Numbered from the stretch's first letter, positions 17,219-26,033 are shown. The stretch is DNA of 64,000 bases from Parabacteroides sp. PF5-9 (GCF_029893105.1 NZ_JARXWG010000007.1:1-64000); one strand, 5' to 3'. A program made the numbers and translations. Notes: generated by a model not told the origin, from the sequence alone.

Positions 17219-18406
17219 ATGGAGAAAATAATATTGAACGAGCAAACGATGGTTGAACACACCACCCTCATCATTCCCCAAGAGGCTGAAGACTCCTATA
17301 ACCTAACGAAATATATCTCCTACCCTTTTATGGATTTTATTGATGGCTCGGAAAACGAGTATGAGGATGAGACGCAAGAAATTCGCCTACATAGAGGTAA
17401 TCTGCATGTGGCATCGGTTAGTTCGTCAGAGAGCAGAGATTGGAATCCGTACTGTTTAATTGTTGACGGCAACCTAACCGTTGATGGCGATTTTTGTTGG
17501 GGCGAAAGCGGCAACGGTTGCTTTGTTTATATTACAGGAAATCTCACAGCCCGTAATGTTTTGCTAGAGGGTAATCCTGAGATTGTTGTGCTTGGCAACC
17601 TCAATGCGGAGAACTGTATAGTTGGTGCCTACGGCGATGATGGTGGTGTGCTTCACGTACAAAAAGATACAACAGCAAAGCTAGTGTTGGCATACTTCTA
17701 CTTTAATATGTATATCGGCGATCGCCCCAATGCAATTACAATTGGCGATGAAGTTGATATGCCCGAAGCCGATTATGAGTTTAGAAGCACAGCCAAAGAG
17801 ATTCTTCTGCCCGAATTTTGGGACGAAGAAGAGGGCTATGTAAATGGCAGCGCTGTGAGAAAAGCCGCTCGTGAAGGCAGACAAATACTAATCAATGAAA
17901 ACCTGAAAGTAAGCGGTATCAGACCGGCAGCAAAACCCAAAGAAGACGATCGTCTGTTCCATGCCGTTTGCAATAACGATATTGAAGCGGTAAAGAACCT
18001 GATTGCAGAAGGTGTTGATCTCAACCAAATGAATCATAAATGCTTAAATCGTTCACCCCTTATTCAAGCTTGCTTATCTTGCCACGAAGATATAGCCTTG
18101 CTACTTATTGATGCGGGTGCCGACATTTTGTTAAAAGGACATGATAAATACCCAATACAGCTGGCTGCCGAATTCGGCGCTATTGCAATAACGAAACGTT
18201 TGTTGGCTATGGGCAGCCCCGTAAATATTCAACACGATGGAACATCTACGATAGAGCGGGTTGCAATGCATGGGCATTTAGAAATAGTGAAGCTGCTTAT
18301 TGATGCCGGCGCTGACCCTATACTTAACCGGAGAGATCGTGCTTTAGCCTATGCAAAAAAGAATAGAAACGAAGATATGGCAAATCTTTTGGCTGCGTGG
18401 AAATAA
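17219..18406 (+). CDS. Beta-helix protein fused to ankyrin repeats, paralogue 2 of 3
   Basis: A 395-residue protein in two parts. Residues 1 to ~230 repeat the domain of the gene at 15444 (GNLHVAS, VDGNLTVDGDF, ITGNLTARN, LGNLNAEN). Residues of about 243-395 hold four or five ankyrin repeats (LFHAVCNNDIEAVKNLIAEG, PLIQACLSCHEDIALLLIDAG, PIQLAAEFGAIAITKRLLAMG, IERVAMHGHLEIVKLLIDAG). Ankyrins mediate protein binding, so the fusion links the beta-helix module to a target. The tandem paralogues with different tails look like an array built by duplication and domain shuffling. Confidence 0.78.
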   Translation: MEKIILNEQTMVEHTTLIIPQEAEDSYNLTKYISYPFMDFIDGSENEYEDETQEIRLHRGNLHVASVSSSESRDWNPYCLIVDGNLTVDGDFCWGESGNGCFVYITGNLTARNVLLEGNPEIVVLGNLNAENCIVGAYGDDGGVLHVQKDTTAKLVLAYFYFNMYIGDRPNAITIGDEVDMPEADYEFRSTAKEILLPEFWDEEEGYVNGSAVRKAAREGRQILINENLKVSGIRPAAKPKEDDRLFHAVCNNDIEAVKNLIAEGVDLNQMNHKCLNRSPLIQACLSCHEDIALLLIDAGADILLKGHDKYPIQLAAEFGAIAITKRLLAMGSPVNIQHDGTSTIERVAMHGHLEIVKLLIDAGADPILNRRDRALAYAKKNRNEDMANLLAAWK

Positions 18407-18447
18407 ACCATTTCTCTAATAAATAATCACATTAAACTTATATAGTT

Positions 18448-19118
18448 ATGACAAACATTATTACCGTAAATGAGGTATTGAACGAAGATAACATCAGTCA
18501 ATACACCGAAATTATTGATGCTACCATAGCAGATGAAAACTATGCAATCTCCGAAAAAGTGGATTTCCCATTTACCGGCTTTGCCAAAAACAAAATACTC
18601 GTATTGTGAAGGGTAACTTGCATATAAAGGGCATAAGCATAAGTAAACAGGATTGGTGTCCTTTCAACCTAATTGTTGACGGTGATTTAACAGTTGACGG
18701 CGATATTGATTGGAATGAATGGGGAAGAGGTTCTTTCCTTTTCGTAACAGGTAGCCTGACAGTTAAAAATTTGTTTATTGCCGGATGCCCCGAGTTTATT
18801 GTGTTGGGCGATCTTATTGCCGAAAACGGCATTGTGGGATCGCAGGGCGATAATGGCGGCCGCTTGATTGTAGAAGGCGATACTAATGCTGTCATTATTT
18901 ACAGTACAACCTACTTTAATATGGAATTTCCGAGCCGCCCGAAAGGTAAATTGATTGCTGATAGTCGCGATTTTGACTTTGACACCGATTTAGACGAATC
19001 TGATTACAACGCAGTGGCAAAAATCATTAATCCCGTTTGTTTTACCGAAGAAGAAGGCTCTATTGATGTTGATGTATTCAAGGACTTGTTGAGAGAAGGA
19101 AAAAGCGTTTTTGCATAA
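18448..19118 (+). pseudogene. Beta-helix protein, paralogue 3, with a -1 frameshift
   Basis: An ATG at 18448 opens a frame resembling the N-termini of the two paralogues (ITVNEVLNEDNISQYTEII...) but stops at 18609. The conserved continuation (RIVKGNLHIKG, VDGDLTVDGDI, VTGSLTVKN, LGDLIAEN) runs in another frame to 19118. Adding one A to the run in CAAAATACTCG (18591-18601) would give K-N-T-R-I-V-K-G, exactly the paralogue sequence, so a single base is missing. It may be a true pseudogene, a phase-variable tract or a sequencing error. The preceding GCC AAA AAC is a weak slippery site, but programmed shifting is less likely. Confidence 0.75.
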
Positions 19119-19159
19119 AACACCACAGGTTAAGGAGAATCAAACAAACCAGTATAAAA

Positions 19160-19194
19160 CAAAAAATCCCCCTGAACTTAATCAGGAGGATTTT
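19160..19194 (-). terminator. Terminator for tRNA-Leu, possibly bidirectional
   Basis: On the minus strand, AAAATCCTCCTGA pairs with TCAGGGGGATTTT around a short loop with one bulge and is followed by a T-run. It lies just after tRNA-Leu and also faces the end of the plus-strand beta-helix array. Confidence 0.8.
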
Positions 19195-19201
19195 AACCTT
19201 G

Positions 19202-19283
19202 TGCGGCTGAAGGGACTCGAACCCCCACGCCGTGAAGCACCAGATCCTAAGTCTGGCGTGGCTACCAATTACACCACAGCCGC
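19202..19283 (-). tRNA. tRNA-Leu (anticodon TAG)
   Basis: On the minus strand the acceptor 5' strand GCGGCTG pairs with the 3' end CAGCCGC. The anticodon stem CCAGA/TCTGG holds loop CTTAGGA, giving anticodon TAG (reads CUA/CUG leucine codons). A T-arm with GGTTCGAGTCC and an extended variable arm typical of leucine tRNAs are present. CCA is not encoded. The gene is 104 bp downstream of parC on the same strand. Confidence 0.95.
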
Positions 19284-19386
19284 ATGGTTTGCGGGGACAA
19301 AAGTAAGTATTTTTTGTGAAATGACAAGTTTTTGATTGTTTTTTTATCGGATAAGAGTCGTAAAACTGTCTTATCCCTGGCAAATG

Positions 19387-22107
19387 TTATTCGTCAAACA
19401 GTTTCATCTGACCTGTAATTTCATCAATAATATCCGTATTGCTGCTTGGAGAATCTGCCTCCAACTCATCATCTGCTACGACCTGTGGATCTTCCGACTC
19501 TTGTGGAGGCGGCGGAGTACGAGTCGGCTCAAGTTCATTGATTGTTTCCACATCATAGGTCGAGAGACGTTTACCTTTGGCTTTGAAACTTTTCACTCCC
19601 ACAAATTCATCCGCTTCGAGCACCAACGGTTCACGGAAGTTATCATGTCCTCCAAATACGACCTCGATACGTGGATATACCTCATCCGTAAGTAGATGAA
19701 GTCTATTCTTCGGATTTTCCCCGATGAAATTTTGTTTCTTAAGGGTGGCTTCCATTTTAAAGCGTTTCAAATAACGATATTCCTGATCGGCATCATACAG
19801 AGCGACAGTCCATATTTTGTCGGGATCATATTTCTCGATCGTCAGAATATTATCTTCATAATGATTGCTTGGATCGAAGTTAGTGGTATAGAAATCACCG
19901 TTCCGAAGGACAACCAAGATTTGATCCTGGCTCTGGAATTCACCCAATAGATCACCACGTCCATCATAATTCAACCGGAATACATCCCAGTCAAACCAGA
20001 CCTGGCGTCCGCCCAACGTTGAGGAACCTTTCTGTTTAAGTATGATTTTATGTATTTCGGCCTTGGTCAGGATATTACCCATCGAGTTCCGTCCTTTTAT
20101 AGCGATCTCACTAAAGTCTTTTTCAAAGACAAGCAAACGCTGCCTTGGTTTGGGTTTCAGAACCACTTTAATGGTTTCTGCTTCCCCGTTGGGATTCACA
20201 GAGAAATATTGAATACGCGAACCGGCAATTCCTTTGGTCATATCGTATTCCTTATCGCGCGTAATTCCCGTCACCGCAAAACGTTTGATATAACTGTTTC
20301 CTGCTTTTCCGTCCCGGTATACCACATTGTAAATTGTCCGGGTATCATTGCGTTTAAAGACATTGACATATACCACATCTTTTCCGACAAACATTTTGTC
20401 CGGAACTCGAACAATCTTGTATGCTCCCGTGCGATAGATCAGAATAATATCATCCATATCGGAACAGTTACAAACAAACTCGTCCTTCTTCAAACTCATT
20501 CCGATAAATCCTTCCGTTCGATTGATATACAGTTTTTCATTTGCCTCAACCACTTTAGCTGCTTCAATCGTATCGAAATTGCGGATCTCTGTCATTCGCG
20601 GATAATCCTTTCCATACTTCTCTTTCAACATCTTAAACCAGTCGATCGTATAGTCTACGATATGAGCCAAATGATTATCAATCTGCTTGATATGTTCAAG
20701 GATAGCCGCAATATTTTCTTCGTTCTTTTTGGCATTAAAACGCAGGATACGCGCCATCTTTATCTCCATCAGGCGCAAGATATCATCCCGTGTAACTTCC
20801 CGGATCAATTTGGGTTTAAATGGAGTCAGACGTTCATCCACATGTGCAATCGCCTTGTCCATGTTTGCGGCATTTTCAAATGCTGCATCCTTATAGATTC
20901 TTTCTTCGATAAAGATCTGTTCGAGCGAGGCAAAGAAGAGTGTCTCTTCCTGCTCCTGTTTCTCTATCTCGAGTTCTGTCCGTAATAAATGAAGGGTGTT
21001 ATCTGCCGAATTACGCAATACATCGCTGACAGTCAGGAAGTGAGGTTTATTCTCCTGAATAACACAGCAGTTCGGTGAGATACTGATCTCACAATCCGTA
21101 AAGGCGTATAATGCATCGATTGTTTTATCCGAAGAGACTCCCGGAGCCAGATGTACAAGTATCTCCACATTCAGCGCCGTATTATCATCGACCTTCTTTA
21201 TTTTAATCTTGTTCTTTTCATTGGCTTTCAGGATAGAGTCGATCACGGAAGTTGTCGTTCTCCCGTAAGGGATTTCGGAAATCACCAACGTTTTATTATC
21301 CAGTTTGTTGATTTTTGCCCGTACTTTGACCGAGCCACCTCGTTCTCCGTCGTTGTATTTGCCCACATCCACATATCCTCCTGTCTGGAAATCGGGATAT
21401 AATGTAAACTCCTCTTCACGCAGATAAGCGATAGAAGCATCCAATAGTTCATTGAAATTATGGGGCAGAATCTTGGATGAAAGTCCGACAGCAATACCTT
21501 CGACTCCTTGTGCCAACAACAAAGGGAATTTTACAGGCAGAGTGATCGGCTCTTTATTACGACCGTCGTATGAACTTTGCCAGGTTGTCGTTTTCGGATT
21601 AAACACCGTTTCCAAAGCAAATTTAGAAAGTCTGGCCTCGATATAACGTGGCGCAGCCGCCCCGTCACCCGTCAGGATATTTCCCCAGTTCCCTTGACAA
21701 TCGATCAACAGATCTTTTTGTCCCAGTTGCACCAGGGCATCACCGATAGATGCGTCTCCATGGGGATGAAATTGCATGGTATGTCCTACAATATTGGCAA
21801 CCTTATTATAACGCCCGTCATCCAAGCGTTTCATAGAATGTAGGATACGTCGCTGAACCGGTTTCAGTCCGTCACCGATATGCGGAACAGCACGTTCCAG
21901 AATAACGTATGAAGCATAATCAAGAAACCAGTTTTGATACATCCCCGAAAGGTGATGCGTCACCCTTGAAGGTGATTTTTCCGCTATCTTCTGGTCGGCA
22001 GGTATGATTTCTTCCGAAGAAAGTGTTTCTTCCTCCTCTGAATGGTTCTTTCCTGTGTTGTTTTCTTCTTCCTGATTTTTATTCTCCTCTAAATCTTCCG
22101 GTCTCAT
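19387..22107 (-). CDS. parC: DNA topoisomerase IV subunit A (ParC-like)
   Basis: A type IIA topoisomerase subunit that cuts and rejoins DNA to unlink daughter chromosomes. The 906-residue protein starts with an acidic ~48-residue extension, then the breakage-reunion core. Core marks include GDGLKPVQRRIL (78-89), HPHGDASIGDALV (114-126, quinolone region) and the catalytic tyrosine Y155 in AAAPRYIEARLS. A coiled-coil/tower region follows (about 430-520), then a C-terminal beta-pinwheel. The absence of a GyrA-box-like motif and the divergent C-terminal half favour ParC over GyrA in this phylum. The C-terminus is acidic and proline-rich (RTPPPPQESED). No parE neighbours it here. Confidence 0.85.
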   Translation of the reverse strand: MRPEDLEENKNQEEENNTGKNHSEEEETLSSEEIIPADQKIAEKSPSRVTHHLSGMYQNWFLDYASYVILERAVPHIGDGLKPVQRRILHSMKRLDDGRYNKVANIVGHTMQFHPHGDASIGDALVQLGQKDLLIDCQGNWGNILTGDGAAAPRYIEARLSKFALETVFNPKTTTWQSSYDGRNKEPITLPVKFPLLLAQGVEGIAVGLSSKILPHNFNELLDASIAYLREEEFTLYPDFQTGGYVDVGKYNDGERGGSVKVRAKINKLDNKTLVISEIPYGRTTTSVIDSILKANEKNKIKIKKVDDNTALNVEILVHLAPGVSSDKTIDALYAFTDCEISISPNCCVIQENKPHFLTVSDVLRNSADNTLHLLRTELEIEKQEQEETLFFASLEQIFIEERIYKDAAFENAANMDKAIAHVDERLTPFKPKLIREVTRDDILRLMEIKMARILRFNAKKNEENIAAILEHIKQIDNHLAHIVDYTIDWFKMLKEKYGKDYPRMTEIRNFDTIEAAKVVEANEKLYINRTEGFIGMSLKKDEFVCNCSDMDDIILIYRTGAYKIVRVPDKMFVGKDVVYVNVFKRNDTRTIYNVVYRDGKAGNSYIKRFAVTGITRDKEYDMTKGIAGSRIQYFSVNPNGEAETIKVVLKPKPRQRLLVFEKDFSEIAIKGRNSMGNILTKAEIHKIILKQKGSSTLGGRQVWFDWDVFRLNYDGRGDLLGEFQSQDQILVVLRNGDFYTTNFDPSNHYEDNILTIEKYDPDKIWTVALYDADQEYRYLKRFKMEATLKKQNFIGENPKNRLHLLTDEVYPRIEVVFGGHDNFREPLVLEADEFVGVKSFKAKGKRLSTYDVETINELEPTRTPPPPQESEDPQVVADDELEADSPSSNTDIIDEITGQMKLFDE

Positions 22108-22470
22108 ATCTATCCTTTACTTTCTACGATCAATGGATTGTACGGCAAATGCTAATCCGCTGTAAATATAACAAATTCTGATGAAAATCCGGTATGGTCG
22201 GCATCGGGCAAAAAAGAGGTGTTGTTCAAAAGAAGTTAATAGTCAGTAATTTATTTGTATCCGACAAGTGAAATTATATCGTCTAAAATTATGTCGGATA
22301 TAAAAAACTCCTTTATTAATGCACTCCAATTGCAACCACACAAAATACACATTTATAGAATAAATCAAAGTAGACAATATACAGGCAGCAAACAGGCTTA
22401 AAATTATAGATTAACATTTACGATATACCAACTAAGTCTTCACTTTTTTACTCTTTTTCGCTATTATCGC
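22108..22470. other. Gap between parC and the methyltransferase, without a gene
   Basis: AT-rich DNA. The only structure I see is an inverted repeat, TATCCGACA (22258-22266) with TGTCGGATA (22292-22300), separated by 25 bp. It has no T-run, so it is not an obvious terminator; it could be a protein-binding site or the edge of the inserted restriction-modification block. Confidence 0.45.
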
Positions 22471-22530
22471 TTTGCTTAATAAAAAAAATCGCCCTATATT
22501 TGTAACCAATGTATAATGTTATATAATTGG
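22471..22530 (+). promoter_or_regulatory. Methyltransferase promoter with a probable autoregulatory operator
   Basis: TTTG (22471-22474) and TATATTTG (22495-22502) with a 20-nt spacer form a near-ideal Bacteroidetes promoter. Directly downstream lies an imperfect palindrome (22506-22530): CCAAT-g-TATAA-tg-TTATA-ta-ATTGG. It covers the likely transcription start. Because the methyltransferase has an N-terminal DNA-binding domain, this palindrome is a reasonable binding site for it. It also includes the upstream ATG at 22516, which favours 22534 as the start. Confidence 0.65.
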
Positions 22531-22533
22531 GTT

Positions 22534-23778
22534 ATGAGCGAATATTTATCACTCTCAGAGACAGCGAAATTACTTGGAAAAAATAAAGAGACACTCCGCA
22601 GATGGGATCGAGAAGGTAAGTTAACCGCAGTTCGTGAGCCTATAAGCAATTATCGCGTCTATCGCAAATCTGACGTGGAAAATTTATTTGCTAACTTTTT
22701 TCAAAAAGATGGTATAGAAGAAGATACGACTAATTTTGTTGAGCCTCAAAAAGACTATCATGTTTTAGAATTATTTGCCGGAGCCGGAGGATTAGCAGTC
22801 GGATTAGAGAAAGCAGGCTTAAAATGTGTGGCGTTGAATGAGATAGACAAATTTGCCTGCCAAACACTCCGAAAAAACAGACCCCATTGGACTGTTTTAG
22901 AGGGAGATATTAAAGACTTTGACTTCACAACATATCAAAATAAAGTTGACATTGTCACAGGAGGCTTCCCTTGTCAAGCATTTAGCTATGCGGGAAAAAA
23001 ACTTGGACTTTCAGATGCTAGAGGAACACTTTTCTATGAATTTGCGCGAGTAGTAAAAGAGGTTAATCCTCCTATTTGTATTGGGGAAAATGTAAGAGGT
23101 TTACTTAGTCATGATAATGGAAAGACCTTGCAAGGCATGATTTCCATCCTTGATGAAATTGGTTACAACGTCATCCCTGTACAAGTCCTTAGAGCTATTG
23201 ATTACAAAGTACCTCAAAAACGAGAGCGCTTAATTTTGGTTGGTATTCGAAAAGAGATTACAGCAGTTAAATATGAGTATCCAAAACCATACAAGAGAAT
23301 ATACAACTTAAGTGACGCTCTTAAAAAAGGAGATTTATATGATTGCGATGTTCCCAAGTCTGACGGTGCAAAATATCCCAAACATAAAAAAGAGGTTTTA
23401 GATTTAGTACCACCCAAAGGATATTGGCGTGATCTGCCACCGGATATTCAAAAAGCGTTTTTAGGAGGTAGTTACTATCTGGGAGGAGGAAAAACAGGAA
23501 TGGCACGCCGAATAGGCTGGGATGAGCCTTGCCTCACATTGACTTGTAGCCCAGCACAAAAACAGACCGAACGATGTCATCCGGATGAAACTCGTCCATT
23601 TACAGTTCGGGAATACGCCAGAATACAAACGTTTCCTGATGACTGGTTTTTTGCTGGTTCTATGGCTCAACAATATAAACAGATCGGAAATGCTGTTCCC
23701 GTTAATTTAGGAAAGGAACTTGGGTATTCGATTATAAAGTTTTTAAATGAATACTACAATTTTTCAAAATCCCAATAA
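22534..23778 (+). CDS. DNA (cytosine-5) methyltransferase with N-terminal MerR/excisionase-like domain
   Basis: A 414-residue type II methyltransferase. Residues 1 to ~52 form a helix-turn-helix of the MerR/HTH_17 kind (LSLSETAKLLGKNKETLRRW, then NYRVYRKSDVENLF). The catalytic part carries motif I FAGAGG (81-86), motif IV GGFPCQ with catalytic C147, motif VI ENVRGL (185-190), motif VIII QKRERL (228-233) and a C-terminal motif X region (QIGNAVPVNLG). It protects DNA from the convergent endonuclease, whose family suggests a GGNCC/GGWCC-type site. Low GC suggests acquisition. The ATG at 22516 is an alternative start. The 3' end overlaps the endonuclease gene by 25 bp. Confidence 0.9.
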   Translation: MSEYLSLSETAKLLGKNKETLRRWDREGKLTAVREPISNYRVYRKSDVENLFANFFQKDGIEEDTTNFVEPQKDYHVLELFAGAGGLAVGLEKAGLKCVALNEIDKFACQTLRKNRPHWTVLEGDIKDFDFTTYQNKVDIVTGGFPCQAFSYAGKKLGLSDARGTLFYEFARVVKEVNPPICIGENVRGLLSHDNGKTLQGMISILDEIGYNVIPVQVLRAIDYKVPQKRERLILVGIRKEITAVKYEYPKPYKRIYNLSDALKKGDLYDCDVPKSDGAKYPKHKKEVLDLVPPKGYWRDLPPDIQKAFLGGSYYLGGGKTGMARRIGWDEPCLTLTCSPAQKQTERCHPDETRPFTVREYARIQTFPDDWFFAGSMAQQYKQIGNAVPVNLGKELGYSIIKFLNEYYNFSKSQ

Positions 23779-24518
23779 TAGCAATAATTCTCAAACGTAA
23801 TTTGATCAAGTATAGTCCGTTTGGTTTTGTTTGTTTCAGTCGTAATTTCTTCCAAGGCTGAATTTTCTTTTTCAATTTGCTTGGATTTCGTAGATTTCAT
23901 GTAATCTGCAATGGCATTAGGTAATGCTTTGTACAGTTGAAAAAAAGCATTTTCCTGCCCTGACAATAATGAATAAAATTGATCCCCTGATATTTTATAA
24001 ACCCGACTATGGCTATATTCTTTCCCGTTAATTTCACCTCGCCAAAGTTCATTAAAACTCCCTTTTGCTAATATTTGAACCCAATAACATTTTGCTTTTT
24101 TATAGTCATCGGCATATCTTGCCAATTTTTGAAACAAGGCTTCTGCAGAACTGCTATTCATGGTATTGTGCTTATTTTTTATATCCGCAAAAAGCGTATT
24201 ATCGACAGCTTTAATGTCAAAACCGCTTAAATTGCCTATCTCAAATCCGCTTATCCCCCCTAAAACTTGTTCGTGAAACGTACCAATAGAGTTATTGATA
24301 GACTTATCTATCTGTCGCAAAATTTCTGACTGAATCAACGCCTCTTCTGATATTCCATTAAACATGGCATCGAAAGTGAGTTTAATCGTATCAATTTTAT
24401 TTTTATAGAACGTCTTTTTTGAAATATTATTTTTAGCTTTCAAATAAGATGTGTGAAGATTTTCGATACAATTTAATAGATGTTCATCTGTGACGAAATT
24501 TACATATTTATGATCCAT
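23754..24518 (-). CDS. Type II restriction endonuclease, Eco47II-like
   Basis: A 254-residue endonuclease convergent with the methyltransferase. It has a PD-(D/E)xK-type core: D101 in GFDIK, then D112-I-K114 in LFADIKNKHNTMNSSS, followed by a conserved QKLARYADDY helix and CYWVQI strand. This NKHNTMNSSS pattern is typical, as I recall it, of the Eco47II family (sites GGWCC/GGNCC), but the exact site is not proven here. I choose the ATG at 24518 (MDHKYVNFVTDEH). A TTG at 24572 would add 18 residues. It is AT-rich like its partner, consistent with a mobile restriction-modification unit. Confidence 0.8.
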   Translation of the reverse strand: MDHKYVNFVTDEHLLNCIENLHTSYLKAKNNISKKTFYKNKIDTIKLTFDAMFNGISEEALIQSEILRQIDKSINNSIGTFHEQVLGGISGFEIGNLSGFDIKAVDNTLFADIKNKHNTMNSSSAEALFQKLARYADDYKKAKCYWVQILAKGSFNELWRGEINGKEYSHSRVYKISGDQFYSLLSGQENAFFQLYKALPNAIADYMKSTKSKQIEKENSALEEITTETNKTKRTILDQITFENYCYYWDFEKL

Positions 24519-24804
24519 ACCACTTCTGTTTTTTAGCACAATACAAACCGTATTTATTTCATTATCAAACAAATATCATCATTTAAAACAAATAGAATTT
24601 TACGTTTTTAAGATTGTAATGCTTATTCCCTCCAAAAAGATTTTTCTCCAAAAATAGGAAATATTTGCAAACCAGCCACATTCACAGTTCAATACACCTG
24701 TTTTCATCTATTTTATCAGTCTAAATTTCCACATATTCAACACCTTCGGCGTTGAGTCGATAAGATACGTTCTGTATCCCCCTGTGGCTCATTTTTTCTT
24801 AAAA
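24519..24804. other. Gap between the endonuclease and the right ~600-bp repeat
   Basis: No gene is visible. CAAAAATA (24649-24656) is a possible minus-strand -7 box for the endonuclease. From about 24720 the sequence resembles parts of the hairpin elements: TTCAACACCTTCGGCGTTGA (24758-24777) is close to the central hairpin of element B near 45142-45161. It may be the eroded end of a related element. Confidence 0.4.
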
Positions 24805-25426
24805 ACTCACATTATTTTAATAGCCATTGGAATATTAAAGACTCAAGTCAAAATATCATTTAGTCATAAAAATCAACAATAATAGAACATTTTGTCGCAC
24901 TTTAGTCGCTTTAAGAAAACAAACAAATCCTCATTTTCACAAATCTAAGACTAAAAACACGATTATTCCTGCCTTTTTTGGAACCAAACAGCCACTTTTT
25001 CTCTTTTTTTCTGCATCACATTTTCATTTTATTGTGATGATGTTCATCAATCATTGTGATCATTTTATAAATTCCCCAGAAGACTCTTTCGAATCATGCT
25101 GATGATTTTCGGAAGTGGAAAAAAAGGGATAGAAAGTCTGCTGTTTTTACATTTATTCACTTCTCATTGCTTCAAAAATCCGGCACAAAACAGAATAACC
25201 ATTTGTTACGCTAACGGGCTATGATGTGACAACTCTGCGAAAATCATCTATATGATTTACAATGAATGGTTCATCAGGTAATCGTTTTTCGATAAAAAAA
25301 GACGTTCTGTTTTTATTAAACGTCGTCAGAAGGCGATATTTGCGAACACGCCCCACCCCAACCACAAATAAGGCTCTGACAAAGGAGTTTAATTGACATT
25401 TTGATAGTTTACTCAAAATGTCAATT
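24805..25426. repeat. Right copy of the ~600-bp dispersed repeat, with a terminal hairpin
   Basis: 24805-25407 is the inverted partner of 8344-8945. It begins ACTCACATTATTTTAATAG and ends TTGACATTTTGATA. At its outer edge the terminal sequence is itself duplicated in inverse, giving a perfect 14-bp stem AATTGACATTTTGA (25391-25404) / TCAAAATGTCAATT (25413-25426) with an 8-nt loop. The left copy lacks this second arm. The same start-less frame as in the left copy (minus strand, 25219-25416) is open. Confidence 0.9.
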
Positions 25427-25442
25427 CACCCCCTGCACCCCT

Positions 25443-26033
25443 CTATTTAGGCATATAAGTCGCCTTTACATCCGTCAGCATATCCCGGTTATCCATCGCC
25501 TCTGCAAATAACTCTGTTGTAACAGGTATGGACTCTTGTTTTTCTGCACCTACTTTTACTGATCCGCTAAAAACAACCCTGTTGGGGCCAAACAATGTCG
25601 CTTCCACGAAAAATCTGTAGTTCCCATTCGAAACGACCTCGCCATTATTGTTCGTTCCATCCCAGGTGTAAGTTTGCAATCCACTGACAGGGGTTGCTCC
25701 CGTAAAAGCATCCAACTGGCTTTCTGTCAATTGGGCAGGGCTCGCCTTTTTCACCCATGTCGGCACCACCGGACGGGTAGCATGCCCGCCTTTTCCCGTA
25801 AAATTAGTCACATACACATTTTTCACCACATTGCCCTGCGCATCTTCAATCCATATAGCATATTGATTGGAGCCTTTTCCGTCATTCCTCGCATAATTGA
25901 ACGAGATAGATAACGTTCCCGGAGCATTCGCCATATCTGCGCTCCGTTCATTTTCATTCACTTCAGCTGTAACCGATACCATCGGGATACCGGCAAAAAG
26001 GAGAAAAATCACACTAAATAACTTGATATTCAT
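25443..26033 (-). CDS. Secreted DUF2271-like protein
   Basis: A 196-residue protein with a signal peptide (about residues 1-23). The mature part has the pattern of DUF2271 proteins: an N-terminal beta strand followed by QYAIWIEDAQGNVVKNVYVT, a TWDGTNNNGEVVSNGNYRF motif near 120-140 and a closing beta strand. DUF2271 proteins often sit near flavin-transfer (ApbE) or PepSY genes, but none is here. It is divergent from the LytS/LytTR pair, which may control it. Its 3' end is 16 bp from the terminal hairpin of the right repeat. Confidence 0.72.
   Translation of the reverse strand: MNIKLFSVIFLLFAGIPMVSVTAEVNENERSADMANAPGTLSISFNYARNDGKGSNQYAIWIEDAQGNVVKNVYVTNFTGKGGHATRPVVPTWVKKASPAQLTESQLDAFTGATPVSGLQTYTWDGTNNNGEVVSNGNYRFFVEATLFGPNRVVFSGSVKVGAEKQESIPVTTELFAEAMDNRDMLTDVKATYMPK

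Noticed and set aside
18589-18609. Programmed -1 frameshifting in the beta-helix gene
   Set aside because: The site C AAA AAC is a poor slippery heptamer, no clear downstream pseudoknot is visible, and the two paralogues need no shift.
20050-20985. A 311-codon open frame antisense to parC
   Set aside because: ParC is unambiguous on the minus strand, with its catalytic tyrosine; the antisense translation is rich in His/Phe/Ile and lacks any motif.
24541-24572. TTG at 24572 as the endonuclease start
   Set aside because: ATG at 24518 gives a start (MDHKYVNFVTDEH) closer to what I expect for the family; the extra 18 residues look non-coding.
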